The position numbers and the translations under genes were made by a program. From Orychophragmus violaceus (Eukaryota > Streptophyta > Magnoliopsida > Brassicales > Brassicaceae): a DNA stretch of 64,000 nucleotides. This document shows, piece after piece, positions 1-10,970 of the stretch (its first letter is position 1; every line of letters starts with the position of its first letter). The DNA is taken from contig CM058233.1 of assembly GCA_030180135.1 (NCBI GenBank), positions 26,259,615-26,323,614 on the forward strand, in the 5' to 3' direction. The notes below the pieces were generated by a model that was not told the DNA's origin, did no database searches, and saw only the letters and a program-made list of their open reading frames with translations.

Positions 1-16
1 CCTATCTATCATTTAT

Positions 17-1804
17 TCATGTTGGTGGCTCTGGTCCAACTTGAAAGCTAAACGACTGTCTGAGACGTGCACTCCGTGCGAGGCTATCTACTGTCGAGTT
101 TCTTGTACGCGGTATTTGCTTGAGCTCAAAGGGTTAGAAAACTCCTTTCTTCTATCGAACTCATTTATATGGACTGAGCAAGCTGGCCATTCTGATGGAT
201 CATACACAATCTTAACCAATTACGAATAATCCGTTGCAAATATGATGTTAGGTTGTTGTAGTGTCTTCATACATTCCATAGCTTATATTAGTGCTTCGAA
301 TTCCGCATGAAGAGGGGAAAAACTTGTCCTAATGTTCATTGAACCCATCATAATATTTACATCTCCCTCATCGCAACTGTACCATCCTTTCCCTGTAAAA
401 ATATCTCATTCCTTCCAAGATCCATCAACAAAACACCACCGACCATGTTGTACAAATTCATTCTCCTGCTTATTTGTACTTCCATAATTTACTACTCTAC
501 CAGAATCTCTGTTTATTTGAGCATCCCCCCAAATTAAGATTTTTGTCTCTGCCATTTTTAATGTATCCTGGTGGTCCCTGTCAATTTGACTATAGACCAT
601 ATCGTTTCTACTCTTCCAAATATACTACATAATCCATGGATAAATGTCCATACTACTATCTGATGGTGTACGCCAAAACAAATAATCCATGTTGGTGTAT
701 ATTGAAGCCGTAGGAAATATATCAGGATTTGATGAAATCCTGGACAATGCCCATACTTGCCGGGCCGGTGGACATTCGAAAAGAACATGATTGATCGATT
801 CTTCTACTCCACACCGAACACACCGAATGTCGCACTTAACATCCACTAGAATATAATTTTTTTCATAACTGACAGACATCCAGAGATTGCTTGCCATACG
901 AAATGCCGCCTTTTAGGGGAGCCTTTTATTTTCCATGCAAATGCTTGAAGTGCTTTTATACCTGGTCCCGAAACCGGGCATGGCATCCCAAACTCCAGAA
1001 ATTCACTCTCTGTATTATAACCAGATTTCACCGTATATCTCCAAGACTTGGTGAAATGCCATCCGAACAAGTCTGGTTGCCCAAAACGACTAAACTGAAT
1101 GCCCAAAAACCTCTCCACGTCCTCCGGAGCAATCACCATTTCAATCAAATACTTATTCCATACCTGATTCGTATCATCAATTAACTGATCCACCGTTGAA
1201 ACACATTGTGTAGTAGATGTTTTTTGTTTTGCTGGTCTCGGGCGATAGGCTGGTATCCATGGATCATTCCATATTGAGATAGATGTCCCTGTTCCAACCC
1301 TTTTAATTAGTCTTTTTTTAACCAGAGATCTAGCTGAGATCATACTCTTCCATCCAAAAGATGGTGAGTATGATTTAATCGGATCCAATGGGTCCGCATT
1401 CCTAAAGTATCTTCCTTTAAAAATCCTTGAAAAATAATATTTGCCTTATCAATTAGTCTCCATAATTGCTTTGCCAAGAAAGTCGTATTAGTATCCCTGA
1501 AAGCTCGAAATCCAATGTCACTTTCTTTCTTGTCTTTACAGAGTTTGTCCCATGCTATCCAATGCATCCCTGAATTCGAACCTCCTGAACTCCACCAGAA
1601 TCGAGAGACCACACTTGTCAATTTCGTCGTCACTGTATTTGGTAACCGAAAACATGAAATTACATGATTCGGCATAGCCGTTGCAACTGCTTTAATCATA
1701 ACCTCTTTACCTCCTCTGGATAGTAGTTTAATTGTCCAACCATTTACTCTCCCAGATAATCTATCATGGAAGAATCCAAAGACATGTGTCTTTGATCCAC
1801 TCAA
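17..1804 (-). pseudogene. LINE A ORF2, C-terminal part: zf-RVT and RNase H
   Basis: The 1804-1340 block is the post-RT region (RVNGWTIKLLSRGGKEVMIK, a conserved LINE stretch). The 1388-846 and 897-625 blocks are the zinc-binding RVT domain, ending in CVRCGVEESINHVLFECP. The 600-406 block ends in GRWCFVDGSW, the start of the RNase H domain with its first catalytic Asp. Further downstream, in shifted frames, the minus strand reads PLHAEFEALI (about 300) and VDSLARSAR (about 60), the remaining RNase H blocks. Several frameshifts and stops break the region. Copy B (17264-17965) has the same order with the RNase H better preserved. Confidence 0.9.
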
Positions 1805-1876
1805 ACATTCTGGAATTCACAGGTATGTTCCCATGCCCCCCACCGTATTTATTCCTAGAATCATCTTCATTTCCTC

Positions 1877-3117
1877 TCAGACCGGATCGTCTACTTTGTG
1901 TCCAAATTGAAGGGACGATTTTGTAAAATTAATTTGTTGGCCTGAAACCTTCTCATAATCCTTGAGTATCCTTAAGATCGTCTCGCATTCCTCTTTCTTA
2001 ACTTTGCAGAAAAATAAGCTATCGTATACAAATAATATATGTGAGATTGAGGGACATGCCTTTGCCACCTTTAACCCTGTTAACTGTTTTTCCCGTTCCG
2101 CTCTCTTAATATTCGAGATTAGTGCTTCCGTACACAAGATAAATAGATATGGAGACAAAGGATCACCCTGTCTTCGACCCCTTTCTGGGCTTATAGATCC
2201 CCGTGGTTGGCCGTTAATGAGAACCTTATACTGCATTGTAGAGATGCATCTCATTATTCGATTAATCCATGTTGTCGCAAAACGCATTTTACCAAGAAGA
2301 ATTTCAATAAAGGACCATTCAGTCCGATCATATGCTTTGCTCATATCTGTTTTGATTGCCATAAATTTTCCTTGACAAGATTTATTTGTCCTCAATCCAT
2401 GAAACATTTCCTGTGCAATGAGTATATTATCTGAAATCAATCTCCCCGCAACAAATGCTGATTGCGTCTCCGAAATCAGACTTGGCATGAATCCCTTCAA
2501 TCTTTGACATAATACCTTTGAAATAATGTTATATCCTACATTACATAGGCTTATAGGTCTCATTTCCGCCATTCTAGTTGGTCGTTTTGTTTTAGGGATC
2601 AGACAAATGTTTGTCATATTTATCCTTGGGTCAAGAATCCCTTCCTGAATAAACATGTTAACCCATTTAGTAACTTCTTTCTTCACAATCGGCCAAGCCT
2701 AAAGGAAATATAATGATGTCATTCCATCTGGGCCCGATGCTTTCTCTGGATGCATCATAAATAAAGATCTCCTAACCTCCTCTTCTGAGGCTAAAGCCAT
2801 AAGTTTCTATTCATTTGAGAAGTAATTGATATCGGTGTCTCTTGAATAAAATCCTCAAAATCCTCTGGATTGGTAGAAGTCAATAATTCCTCAAAATATT
2901 TAACCGCTACACGTTCCACCTCGTTATCCTTTGTAACCCATTCCCCACCGGAATTGTGAAGCCCAATTATCCAGTTTCGTGCTCGTCTTTGTTTCGTCAA
3001 AGCGAAAAAGAACCTTGTATATCGATCTCCAGCGGTATGCCGTAGATTTCGACTCTTCTGTTGCCAAAATAGCTCTTCGTCTCTGTACGCCTCCTTTAAT
3101 TTCTCTGTAATTTCCAA
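1877..3117 (-). pseudogene. LINE A ORF2, reverse transcriptase part
   Basis: RVT_1 domain. The 3117-2791 block is the linker before RT (KLKEAYRDEELFWQQKSR). The 2686-1877 block holds the fingers and palm: RPISLCNVGYNIISKVL, then SAFVAGRLISDNILIAQE, then DMSKAYDR, then GRRQGDPLSPYLF. The catalytic FADD box reads FVYDSLFF here, so one of the two metal-binding aspartates is lost. The homologous copy B at 16 kb keeps FADDSLFF, which shows the change is a mutation in this copy. There is a stop-containing gap between 2687 and 2790. Confidence 0.93.
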
Positions 3118-3168
3118 AACCTCTTCATGCGTCCATAAATCATCTTTCTGAACCTCCTCCAGAGCTTT

Positions 3169-4124
3169 CTATAACTCAGTAATTTTTTCCTTCCCATATG
3201 AGAGGTTATGTTTCCTCCATTTTGACAGTTCATGTCTACATCTGCCAATCCTAGATACCAAATTCACTTCACAACCATTTTCTGAACCTTCCCATCCTAA
3301 TTTTATTGTCTCCATCAGTCCATCTTTCCCCACCCACCGTTTGTAAAATCTGAATTGTCTGCGCCTTTTCCGAATCTTATTCTCAATAGTTGCCACTATC
3401 GGCCGATGATCTGAACCTATCATTCCCAAATACTCCACAAAGGAAAGTGGAAACATTGTATGCCAATCCTCATTAGCTAAAGCTCTATCCAGCTTGCACC
3501 TTATGAGTTGCTTTCCCCTCCGCCCCCTCCATGAGAGTGAATCCCCTAATGACGGGAATTCTATGAAGCCGCAGTCCTTAATCATACTATTAAAAGAGAC
3601 AAATGTCGATGGATCTCTTACTGTTCCCCCTGCTTTTCATGATTTCCTGTGATTTCATTTAGATCCCCAACAATAAACCATGGTTTTGTCCTATTCAAAC
3701 CAAATCTTGTTAATCTTTCCCACACCTGATCCCTTAATTTTTGTACCGGATCGCCATAAACAAAAGAAATGGAAACTCTGTTTCCTTGTAAGTCCGCCTC
3801 AACATCAATAATTCTATTGCTGGAAAATATAATATCTACATTAGATACGTCATTATAGTATAAAGCCAGTCCTCCACTGGCTCCTCTCGGTTCCACAGTA
3901 AATTTTTTATCATATCCAAAATGACCCATAAAGCTATGTGTAAAATTATATTCTTGTTTGGTCTTCGATAGGAACAAGAACTCCGGTTTATGTTTGTGCC
4001 AAATCTCCCGTAAATAACTGATAGTCCATCTACTACCTAATCCTTGATAATTCCTGCTTAATATTCTCATGATAAAACACCCAGGTAATATTAATCGTAT
4101 ATGGTATCTGGATAACAGATCCAA
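3169..4124 (-). pseudogene. LINE A ORF2, endonuclease part
   Basis: Apurinic-endonuclease-like (exo_endo_phos) domain that would nick the target DNA for LINE insertion. The first block (4070-3618) contains NYQGLG, then SKTK, a GGLALYY segment and GDLNEI. The second block (3585-3169) contains SDHRPI, the final catalytic motif. In functional relatives the first two motifs read WNCQG and SETK, so here the Trp/Cys and the catalytic Glu appear to have been replaced; the Lys in SKTK alone should abolish activity. The two blocks are separated by stops around 3590-3617. The identification is secure; the loss of activity is inferred from family motifs. Confidence 0.9.
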
Positions 4125-6681
4125 GACCCAAGGTTAGTAACCATTTTTTGTAATTGTCTGTCCTCAATTTGCCCACCCAATTTGTGAACTCCACCGCGTC
4201 TTGATACCAAAGTCTTGCCTCCTGGCGAAGTCTTAGCGCACATTAACTTATATCCTTCCCGTTTGATATTACATAGATTCTACATCATAACCAACATATC
4301 CTCTTCGTCTTTTAGTTAAAGTCTGAATCATATTTCTCCATATGGTATACACCCAAGCGTAGTTAAATACACTGAAATCATCGTCATTGCCACTGTAATT
4401 GCTTTAGACCATATATCATCCCCTACATATTTGTTACAGTATGTTAAATCACTCTGTAAGAACCAAATCACATCCCCAAGCTCCCCCCAGATTGTGATTA
4501 TAAAATGTTTTCTTTCTTCCAAGAAACTCAAACTCTTCCTCCTAGCCCATCCTTTATAACCAGACAAAGTCCTATCTGTAATATCTCTATTCCTTTCCTC
4601 CTTTACCGTATACCCAATTTGGTAAATTGTAAAGCTCCGAGTCCCCTCCTTTACATTGAACCTCAGCGAGTTATAATGTCTAAGAACCGTTAAAATTTGA
4701 AGGTTTGATAACCCCTGGACCTCCATTTGATAACCACAGTCTATATTGTCCTCTGAATTATTAACCATTGTATCTTGTACATTATATATACTAGCCATAA
4801 TAATAAGACCATAATTTAAAAACAATGGCCAGAAACGTCCTCCCATAAAAGCTCCAATAACATAGAAAATCCACTTCTCTTGTTGCATCAACATCCACAT
4901 CCAGTATATATACTCTATATTGTCCTTGTCCGGAGAGTTCCAGAACTTATACCACTTTAAGTATTTTCCATGGCTTCTTCTTCCCAACCATAACATATTA
5001 GCCCATAACTCTTGATCTCCAAATTTCCTGATTCGCCGATTATTCTTGATCCTCGGGCATGCTAGAATCTTCAAAATAGAAATCGATCCCACCAACCCGT
5101 ATGAAAGCTCTATAGCTCGATTCTCCAGAGACAAAGTCATGTGACTACGTACAAGAAACCTGCAAAACAAGTTCCCAACAAAACCGAACAAGCCATTCTT
5201 TAAAAGACCCAGTTCAAAACGCCATCCCATCGTTGTTATATATACCCTTCAAATCCCTCCTGAGCTTCTGTCCTCATACCTTGACTGAAGCCCTTTTCCA
5301 CTTCCTCGTTGTCTTCGTACCATTTCACTCTTCAGCCATAATGCTAGACCAGAACAACCAGAACAAATACCCATAAACACATCCTCTACATGGTCCTTAG
5401 ACAAGATTAAAACTCTCCAACATTCTGCCACTCTTAAGCCCATCCTCCTTTTGCCCGTAATGTCATCACTCTTTCCACCCTTTCATAACATGTATATTGA
5501 AAAAGAATCACGCCCTCGTCCAGATAAACCTTGCCTGTACAGAAAAGAATAAGCCCAAATATGCCAACCATATTTATTGTCCCAATATCCCAAAACACCT
5601 CTCCATGAACCAGAATCAATCTGTAACCATAAATCTTCAGATAAACTCAACATGAACCATAAACCACAAAACCAGGACAAGTAAAAAGGGAACCAATACG
5701 ATCCAGTAAACCCAATGTATAAGAAGTCATCCATACAATTCCTTCCAAAGTGTATAAAAGTGTCTATCTTACACATCTTTGTGCCGAAATCCTTGTGAAC
5801 TAATCGACTATGACTGCTCAGACATGCTTCCACATTCTTTTCAGAGCCATCAACCATACTAGACACGCCCCAATTATCTCTAAATCCAAGAGAGTGTACC
5901 ATTTTATCCAAGGATAGCAAAAGCAGATCAATTAAAAACTCTGAACCAAACATAAGACTACAACAACATTGCAGTGCAACTGCATAACCCAACAACAGCA
6001 AAAAACAAAAAACAGAAGAATAAAAAAGAGGCCACATAGAAATCTCTTGGAATTTTCTCATAATAAGAAACATAGATACTCTTTCTAATACCAGTTGTAG
6101 CCTAATTGAAATCCAGTAATCAAACTTTGACTCTATCCACCTATCACACGGTCCCCAAATGAAAGAAAATATTTTACTCGTCGCATAGATCCTCATAGAT
6201 GAAACTATGGAAAGAGATTTTGTTACCTTTGTGAACCGTAAAACTTTTCCCCATATATCCACCGTGTATGTCACCATAAATATAATTCGAATCCTTCTGC
6301 TCGACATCATCAACATCGCCAATCTTCCAATCGTGATAGACTTGGTAATATTAGAATAATCGTGATCCCTTTCCAGATTGCCTCCCTTTGGTGCTTGCCA
6401 TATCCCAAAAACATAAAGCTCTGTCGATACCGACCAAATCCGCGAACATCTCCCTCCCAAATTTGCAGATCCATTTCCGAATCCTCTGAAGAGAATCTCC
6501 ACCGTAAATATGGCCCAAAATTGCAGCAGATCTTGCAGTCGGATCAAGCCGAAGTGAAAGCCAAACTTTCCTAACTCGATTCCTCCAGGCAAAATCTCCG
6601 ATTGATCAAATTCTGAGGAGCTAAGTCCCATATATTCCTCTCCCATAAAGTCTTTTTTTTTTTTTTTTAATTCGAGATAAG
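4125..6681 (-). other. Upstream of LINE A: long unassigned open frames
   Basis: The minus strand has two unusually long open frames, 6697-5483 (404 codons) and 5230-4328 (300 codons), with two short ones between (5619-5434, 5443-5249). Their predicted products are very rich in Trp, Phe, Tyr, Ile and Leu and match nothing I recognise. I do not find the DUF4283 or CCHC zinc knuckle expected of a plant LINE ORF1. By position this could be the LINE's ORF1 or long 5' region, or older unrelated DNA. A second open frame overlaps 6590-6320. A 17-18-base poly(T) run lies at 6651-6668 beside the presumed left end of the Mutator element. Confidence 0.4.
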
Positions 6682-6947
6682 GGGTAAAAGACAGCAAAAG
6701 CTGGGTTTTGTAACTTATTTACTATCCAACCTGGATTAACCCAAAGAGTTTGGTCCATCCATTTGAGTCGGGTCGGATCTACTCTTTAAATCCTAAAAAT
6801 GTCTTAAGGGAAAAATCAAAAATCTTTTTTTTTCTCTTCAGTATATCCGTTCGTCTTCCCTTCTTCTTACAGTTTTCCCCAGTTTTCCGACTTCATCTGA
6901 CAAAAAAGAATTTCAATCTCCATTTGTAGAAGGAAACATACGGAGTT

Positions 6948-9491
6948 ATGGAAGAAAGAGATTACGAAAGTCGAAGAGAGTGGAGGATAAATCGATTTCT
7001 CCAAACGAATCCCCAACCGAGAGAGACCCGAGAGAAGAGGCGAATCGCGGAGCCGAAGCTGTGTGGAAACAAATTGATGAAGAAGAAAAAACAGACTTGG
7101 AAAAAGAATCCGAGAATGCGGAGGAAGAAAAAAAAGACGAAAAAGAGATTGAGAACGAGGAGGGTTCGGAAGAGAAGGACGATGAAACAGAAGACGATGA
7201 GGAGGAGGAAGGCGGAGGGATAAATGAGGAGGAGAAAGCCGTAGTCGAGGAGGATGAAGTTGAAGATTCCCGCGTTCCGGGACTAGGGTTTCACGACGAA
7301 GAAGAAGAAGTTGTTCGAACCAGTGAAATCCGTTCTTTAACCCACAGTGATCAACTCGAGGAAGGAACAGTACGTATTTCCATTTATGGGGCCTTGCATG
7401 TTTATTTTTTGTCGATTTCGGATATGTAAAACTTGGTATGAATTAGCAAACATTTACGTAATTTGGTAAAACTTAGTAAAACTTGGTGTCAAACTTGGTA
7501 AAACTTGGTTAAATGTAGTAAAACTTGGTAAAACTTGGTAAAACTTGGTAAAACTTGGTAAAACTTGGTAACACTTTTTGTGTGTGCAGTAAAACTTGGT
7601 AAAAATTTCGTGTACAACACAGTATAACTGGGTAATACTTGGCCAAACTTTTTGTGTGTGCAGAATTCAGAGGACGAAACCGAACCAATGCAGCCCCTCA
7701 AGATGTGTTTCCCTCCCACAGAATATGTGAAGACGATAAAGCTCTCTTCTAAGTGCTACATCGCCAAAGCCGTGAAGACTGTAGACGACATTCTCGAGGA
7801 TGATGAGCTTGATTGGTTCCATGAGCATCCACAATTCAAACACTTCTTCCACATGGGTGAGAAGACAAGCTCAAAATGGATGGGACTGTGGATGATTCTT
7901 GTTAGGGTCACGGTTGTGGATAAGAAGATGGAGCTATGGTTTATTGTCAACGGCGTTCCAATCCGCTATTCCATTAGGGAGCATGCACTCGTTTCGGGGT
8001 TGTTCTGTCACTCCTATCCAAACCAATACGAATCCCTTGGTGGTGACTCAGGTTTTATTTCTAAGTACTTTGGTGAAGAGAAGGTTACACATGAAGAAGT
8101 TGTGAATCAATTCCTAGCTATGAAAACCAAAAAAAATTTCGGCAAGAGAAAGTATGGCAAGGATCGTTTGAAGATGGCTGTCTTGTACTTCTTGTCATCC
8201 GTGATCATTGGGAAGAAGAAGACAGGCAAAGGAGCTACTTCCGTTGAGAGTTTCTTCCTCAGAGCCATTGATGATCTCGAGATGTGCAAGACTTTTCCGT
8301 GGGGGCGTTTGTCATTCGAGGAGAACGTCAAAGACATATTGCACTTCATTGACCATACCGGAGGAGTGGCCCCCACTTCATGGGTATTTCCTGGATGCAT
8401 TGTTCCTCTGGAGGTCCTTGCTTTTGAGGCTATCCCAGTTCTGAAGAACCATTTCCGAGAAAGGGTTCGGGGTGCGTGCGAGGATTGCCCGCGAATGTGC
8501 AAGATGAGGTATAAAACCAAGGGGTCAACGTTTTTCCGTATCTCAGAGATAAATAAAAAGCTTGGAACTACCAAGGTTAGTATCTCATATTGTACTACTA
8601 ATCCTAGTATCTCATATCATACTTTGAGGTTGATATTAAATTGTTTCTTCTTATATTTCCAGGATATTCAAAGCATTTTGGAGCCATCTCCCATGGAAAT
8701 GACGCTTCTAGAGAATACCATGGACGCTGATTCTGGTTGGAATGATGTTGATGACCCAATAGTCGATGGTTGGAACTGGCTGCTCAAAAAGAAGAAGACA
8801 ATTTGGTTTGAAGAACTTTTCAACCAAGATGTGTCTGGTCGTGCGTCTCAGGCAGATGCTCAAGAGCAACCTCGTGTTATTCATGAGGCGTCTGAGGGTG
8901 ATCGTGAAGGGGCTCCTACTCCTACTGTTTTAAGTCTTGCGTATGTGGAGGAATTAATCAAGAAGAGAAATGAGGAAACATAGTTTCGATTGAAGATGTA
9001 TTACGACGCTCAGTTCAAGGAGTTGACTGAAACGTATAACCGTAGATTAACCGATATGGAATCGGTTGTGAATACACTAAGAGCGGGTGTTAAGGAGTCA
9101 TTGCCAAGAGAGCCTGAGGCTACTGCCGATGATGGTGTTTTTGAAGGAAACGTTTGTGAGCCAAGTGTTGTTAAAGTGCAAGAGGAAAGAGAGGGAAGAA
9201 AGGGAAGAAAGAATGCTAAGAAAAGCAGTAAGAAGGGAGAAAAAGAGCGAGAGAAGGTAGAAAAAGAACAAGAGAAGGAAGAAGGAACCGTGGAAGAAAA
9301 GGGGGGAAACAAAGCTCTCAAAGGACGTAGACGTAACAGAGGCCGAGAAGGACGAGGACAGAAAAGGTAAGAAGAGAGTTGTTGTACCCGTTGAGAACGT
9401 TCCAACAAAAAAGATAAAGATTAGGAGTCCCGTGATGACTAGGGGGAAGAAAATGGAGAACCAAGTTGCTGAGGGAACCACCAAACCGTGA
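6948..9491 (+). pseudogene. DUF1985 protein of the Mutator element (VANC-like), broken
   Basis: Three exons can be traced. Exon 1 is an extremely acidic Glu/Asp-rich stretch ending at 7369. A 294-bp intron (7370-7663, GT...AG) leads to exon 2 (7664-8575), which holds the DUF1985 domain (FFHMGEKTSSKWMG through FPWGRLSFEENVKDILHF to GCIVPLEVLAFEAIP). An 87-bp intron (8576-8662) leads to exon 3. All introns are phase 0. The acidic frame has no nearby in-frame ATG; the ATG at 6948 is one frame off, so a small indel near 6978 is likely. An in-frame TAG at 8981-8983 is followed by a continuing frame with coiled-coil and Lys/Glu-rich sequence. A further frameshift near 9300 leads to a stop at 9489-9491. 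No Ulp1 protease domain follows. In VANDAL21 the anti-silencing factor VANC is, as I recall, a DUF1985 protein; that role here is inference. Confidence 0.75.
7430..7655 (+). repeat. 10-bp motif array in first intron of the DUF1985 gene
   Basis: The decamer GTAAAACTTG is repeated head to tail. The densest block is about 7490-7570, where several perfect units follow one another in exact 10-bp register; looser copies lie on both sides (for example 7468-7500 and 7590-7645). It fills the noncoding first intron, and the phrase TTTTTGTGTGTGCAG before the acceptor also occurs at about 7569. The same motif recurs in the element's other noncoding parts, but I did not see it elsewhere in the window. Confidence 0.9.
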
Positions 9492-9834
9492 TCTTCTCTG
9501 TTTGGTTTTGAATTATCTATGTTTTAGTACTTTTTGGTTTGAATTATCTATGTTTTAGTACTTTTGGTTTGAATTATCTATATTATCTAGTATGTTTGAC
9601 AAAGTAGTTTTACCTAGTTTTACCAAGTTATGCCTAGTTTAACCAATTTATGCCTAGTTTTACCAAGTTTGACACCAAAATTTCCAAAGTAGTTTTACCT
9701 AGTTATGCCAAGTTATCCCGAAAACAGTCATTCAAACTTAAACACCAGCAATAAGAATTCAACATAGAAAATCCCATAGAAACAAACACAGATTTCAAAC
9801 ATAGATATCCAGACATAGTAGATCTTAAACCACA
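9492..9834. repeat. Spacer with central cluster of the 10-bp motif
   Basis: Spacer between the convergent DUF1985 and GRF genes. It starts with a short direct repeat (TTTGGTTTGAATTATCTATG at about 9502, 9535 and 9566). From 9600 to 9720 it carries degenerate copies of the motif in the orientation AGTTTTACCA, opposite to that in the DUF1985 intron and the same as in the transposase intron. It also contains variants such as AGTTATGCC. Confidence 0.8.
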
Positions 9835-10334
9835 TCAGCTTTGCATCCCTTCGATTGTCTCCTTTAACTTGGCAATTTCTCTTCGGTTGTGGAAAATCTC
9901 CACATTCATGCCTGCGATTTTGCCGTCTTGCTGTTGAATCCTGTACAGCAACTTCTCAAACTCTTGTTCGACACCATGCAACCATGGTTGACGAATATGG
10001 AGTCCATCGGCCTACAAAAAAAATCAAAAAATTCAGAGTTACACCAAAAAATGTTCTAGCTTGTCTTTCACATTTGTCTAAGTGGCACAATAAGATTATT
10101 AAGTGATAATAGAAAAAGTCCATTTACCCTCCATTTTTCACAAGTAAAGAAGGTACGGCCCGGTGTAGTATCCACATGCGTAACCTTATCGACCTCGCGT
10201 ACGATATCGCCACCACATGTACATTCCTTTGGGATGCCGTATTCCAAGTAGGTCACTGCGTCAAGCCGATCGGAGTATTCCTTGTTCCTCCTTTCCTCTT
10301 CATGGGGATGGAGCATGAAATTCTCTGAACTCAT
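9835..10334 (-). CDS. Small GRF-type zinc-finger protein (At4g04775-like)
   Basis: Two exons on the minus strand, 10334-10128 and 10011-9835, joined across a GT...AG intron in phase 0, give a 127-residue protein with no break. Exon 1 carries GIPKECTCGG (about residue 33) and FFTCEKW (about residue 62), the CxCx(n)C pattern of a GRF zinc finger. Exon 2 is a Glu/Lys-rich helix ending in KLKETIEGMQS, probably a coiled coil. GRF fingers bind single-stranded nucleic acid in other proteins. In Brassicaceae genomes such small proteins are common inside Mutator elements (recalled). Its role in the element is unknown. The region just upstream (10340-10370) is a CT-rich tract on the coding strand, common in plant 5' UTRs. 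Confidence 0.75.
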
Positions 10335-10970
10335 TTGAGAGAGAGAAGAGAGAAGAGAGAAGAGAGATGGAGATTCGGGTTAGAGAGACGGAGAAGAACG
10401 AAAAATGAGAGAAAAATAGATAGATAAGGATTTTCCCAAAAAGGGGGGGGAAATTTTAATTTTTGGAATTTGGGGGCGGGAGTTTCAAATTTTTTAGGCG
10501 GGAATCAAAGTTTTACCAAGTTTTCAGTTTTACCAAAAACTGTCAAGTTTTACTTATGCCAAAATTCAGTTTTAATGGTTATACTCTATCTTTAATAATA
10601 AAAAATTGGTTATACTCAAGATCTATGGATAATTATATGCATTACAAATTAATTCATTCAATTATATTTGAAAATACATATATTATCTGACCTTTTGAAG
10701 ATTAAGATGATTCACATAGATAAACAACTCATAAATGTACATGATATTTGCTTGCTACCCTAACAAGTCTGCAATATTTACCTTAAATTCTAAAAGCGTT
10801 TATTTTGTTTTAGCAAGAGATAAGCTATATAAATTGATCGTTATATTTAACATTATTATAAAAACTAAATTTCACAAACAATTATAGTTCTACAAATCTT
10901 GGTTTTACCAAGTTTTCCAAAGTTACACAACAAATGATAACATATGTAAATTGAAGAAATAAAAATACAA
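10335..10970. other. AT-rich spacer between GRF and transposase genes
   Basis: Noncoding. It holds the CT/GA-rich tract at 10340-10375, a short G-run at about 10444, and two small clusters of the element's motif (about 10507-10550 and 10895-10922) in the TTTTACCAAG orientation. The rest is AT-rich and I see nothing further in it. Confidence 0.7.

Larger units (their letters stand above)
1..4124 (-). mobile_element. Decayed LINE (L1-type non-LTR retrotransposon), copy A
   Basis: Read on the minus strand, the segment carries in order an endonuclease, a reverse transcriptase, a zinc-binding RVT domain and a plant-type RNase H, which is ORF2 of a plant L1 element. The frame is broken many times by stops and small shifts, so the copy is dead. 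ORF2 probably began at the ATG at 4070 (residues MRILS). The RNase H tail ends at the TGA at 17-19, so the 3' UTR and poly(A) lie off the left edge. A second, truncated copy of the same family lies at 15691-17990. ORF1 is not recognisable; see 4125-6681. Confidence 0.93.

Noticed and set aside
7652..8983. Reading 7652-8983 as a complete single-exon gene
   Set aside because: The ATG at 7652 lies in the intron acceptor (GTGTGTGCAG), and 8576-8662 is a GT...AG intron that happens to stay open.
9010..9484. Minus-strand frames rich in Phe, Leu and Ser
   Set aside because: Shadows of the Lys/Glu-rich tail of the DUF1985 gene on the opposite strand.
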